From: Oscillospiraceae bacterium
Lineage (GTDB): Bacteria > Bacillota_A > Clostridia > Oscillospirales > Oscillospiraceae
Assembly: GCA_017516785.1 (NCBI GenBank)
Contig: JAFXAV010000031.1
Span: forward strand, 1-5,375
Length of the DNA: 5,375 nucleotides
Direction: 5' to 3'
Every line of letters begins with the position of its first letter. The first letter of the stretch is position 1. A program made the translations under genes and the position numbers. Shown in pieces: positions 4,357 to 5,375 of the stretch. The notes under the pieces were generated by a model. The model saw only the letters and a program-made list of their open reading frames with translations, ran no database searches and was not told the origin of the DNA.

Positions 4357-5375
4357 ATGAGCGAGCAGAATCAGCCCAATCCCACCCCCCGGCGCAGGAA
4401 GCCCCGGCGGCCCAAGTGGGTCAAGAACAAATTTACCTACCAGCTCTGGCGGAACTGGCCGTTGATCCGGTTCGTGCTGCTGTGCATCCTGGTGGCGGCC
4501 ATTCTCTTCGGCCTGGGCAAGTGCGCCGTCAGCGCCATCGGCGGTCTTTTTGAAAAGGACCCCGCCGAGACCACCGAGCCCGTGCAGACGGACCCTGTCC
4601 AGACCACTGCTCCTCCCGAGACGGAGCCCCCCGCCGATGACCTGCTGAAGCAGGCGGACTTTATGGCTGCGGGCTATGATTACGAGGGTGCGGCAGACCT
4701 TCTGCGCACCAGCAGCTATTTCGCCTCCAGCTCTGAGTATCAGTCCCGGGTGGCCCAGTATGAGGCCGAGTCCCAGAAATTGGTCAAGTGGCCCGATATG
4801 CAGAACATCACCCATGTGTTCTTCCACACCCTGGTGGTGGACAACGCCCGGTGCTTCGACGGTGACTTCACCGAGAAGGGCTACAACCAGTACATGACCA
4901 CCATCCCCGAGTTCCTGAAGATGATGGAGAGCATGTACGAAAGGGGCTACATCCTGGTCTCCCCCTACGACATCGCCTACGAATATGTGGACGAGAATGG
5001 CCAGACGAGGATGAAGTACGGCGAGCTCTGGCTCCCCGAGGGCAAGACCCCCTTCGTCATGAGCCAGGACGACGTGAACTACTATGGCTACATGATCGGC
5101 GACGTGGACCCCGACTATGAGCGCCCCGCCGTGCCCCACGCCGACGGCGACGGCTTCGCCCACAAGATCGTCATTGGCGAGGACGGCTACCCCACCTGCG
5201 AGTACATGGACGCCAACGGCCAGATCCATGTGGGCTCCTACGATCTGGTGCCCATTCTGGAGGACTTCATCCGGGAGCATCCCGACTTCTCCTACCGGGG
5301 CGCCCGGGCCATCCTGGGCATGACCGGCTACGAGGGTGTCTTCGGCTACCGCACCAAGCCCGCCTATGAGGACGA
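4357..5375 (+). CDS. Membrane-anchored extracytoplasmic protein, polysaccharide deacetylase-like (3' truncated by window)
   Basis: The frame is open from ATG 4357 to the window end (339 codons seen, no stop). AAAAGGAGG (4341-4349) lies 7 bases before the ATG. Regions in order: a basic, Pro/Arg-rich cytoplasmic tail (1-36), one membrane helix (about 37-60, FVLLCILVAAILFGLGKCAVSAIG), a Thr/Pro/Glu-rich linker (about 68-95), a short helical part like a TPR unit (95-145, DLLKQADFMAAGYDYEGAADLL), then a globular domain from about 148. That domain, with ITHVFFHTLVVD, AGYNQYMTT-type FTEKGYNQYMTT, YERGYILVSPYD, MSQDDVNYYGYM (235-246), DGFAHKIVIGEDG and FSYRGARAILGMTGYEGVFGYRT, resembles clostridial proteins annotated as polysaccharide deacetylase-like. 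SQDDV would stand where the classical NodB/CE4 enzymes have the metal-binding TFDDG. Acting on cell-wall or external glycans is inference; the metal-binding His motif is not identified in the visible part. Confidence 0.75.
   Translation, partial: MSEQNQPNPTPRRRKPRRPKWVKNKFTYQLWRNWPLIRFVLLCILVAAILFGLGKCAVSAIGGLFEKDPAETTEPVQTDPVQTTAPPETEPPADDLLKQADFMAAGYDYEGAADLLRTSSYFASSSEYQSRVAQYEAESQKLVKWPDMQNITHVFFHTLVVDNARCFDGDFTEKGYNQYMTTIPEFLKMMESMYERGYILVSPYDIAYEYVDENGQTRMKYGELWLPEGKTPFVMSQDDVNYYGYMIGDVDPDYERPAVPHADGDGFAHKIVIGEDGYPTCEYMDANGQIHVGSYDLVPILEDFIREHPDFSYRGARAILGMTGYEGVFGYRTKPAYED

Noticed and set aside
4336..5280. Minus-strand open frame of 314 codons opposite the last gene
   Set aside because: It is a codon-bias shadow with His/Val/Gly-rich sequence. 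The + strand frame has a promoter, ribosome binding site and ordered protein architecture.

Overview
This window most likely comes from the chromosome of an anaerobic, acetogenic member of the Clostridia. It carries two core genes of the Wood-Ljungdahl (reductive acetyl-CoA) pathway. The strong AAGGAGG-type ribosome binding sites, the GC-rich codon choice in the well-expressed genes, and the GC-rich palindromic repeats between genes would fit a gut Oscillospiraceae-type Firmicute. That family placement is inference; the pathway assignment rests on diagnostic residues.

Layout, all genes on the + strand. 1-308: 3' end of acsE, the methyltetrahydrofolate:corrinoid/iron-sulfur protein methyltransferase, followed by a very strong terminator at 416-454. 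465-1486: a new promoter and two small genes for membrane-anchored proteins of unknown function. The first (533-952) has one membrane segment and a probable bacterial PH-like domain. The second (1052-1486) has a signal anchor and an acidic outer domain, and it sits between two identical 75-bp direct repeats (957-1031 and 1504-1578), each folding into two GC-rich hairpins. 1656-3782: complete acsB, acetyl-CoA synthase, with every A-cluster ligand present, followed by a terminator. 3844-4023: a promoter and a 40-residue hydrophobic protein. 4074-4212: a 139-bp element with imperfect 27/28-bp terminal inverted repeats and two internal hairpins (MITE-like), then a terminator. 4295-5375: a promoter and the 5' part of a gene for a membrane-anchored extracytoplasmic protein that resembles polysaccharide-deacetylase-like proteins; it runs off the window.

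AcsE moves the methyl group from methyl-tetrahydrofolate to the corrinoid/Fe-S protein. AcsB joins that methyl group with CO (made by CO dehydrogenase) and CoA to give acetyl-CoA. The genes for the CO dehydrogenase and the corrinoid protein subunits are not in the window. The two small membrane-protein genes between acsE and acsB have no evident part in C1 metabolism. With the terminator and new promoter, they suggest that the acs locus has been split into separate transcription units.

I did not find a convincing new multi-gene system. The points most worth a second look are the repeat-flanked gene inside the acs locus, the MITE-like element lying between two copies of a terminator-like sequence, and the similar promoters of the 40-residue protein gene and the last gene.
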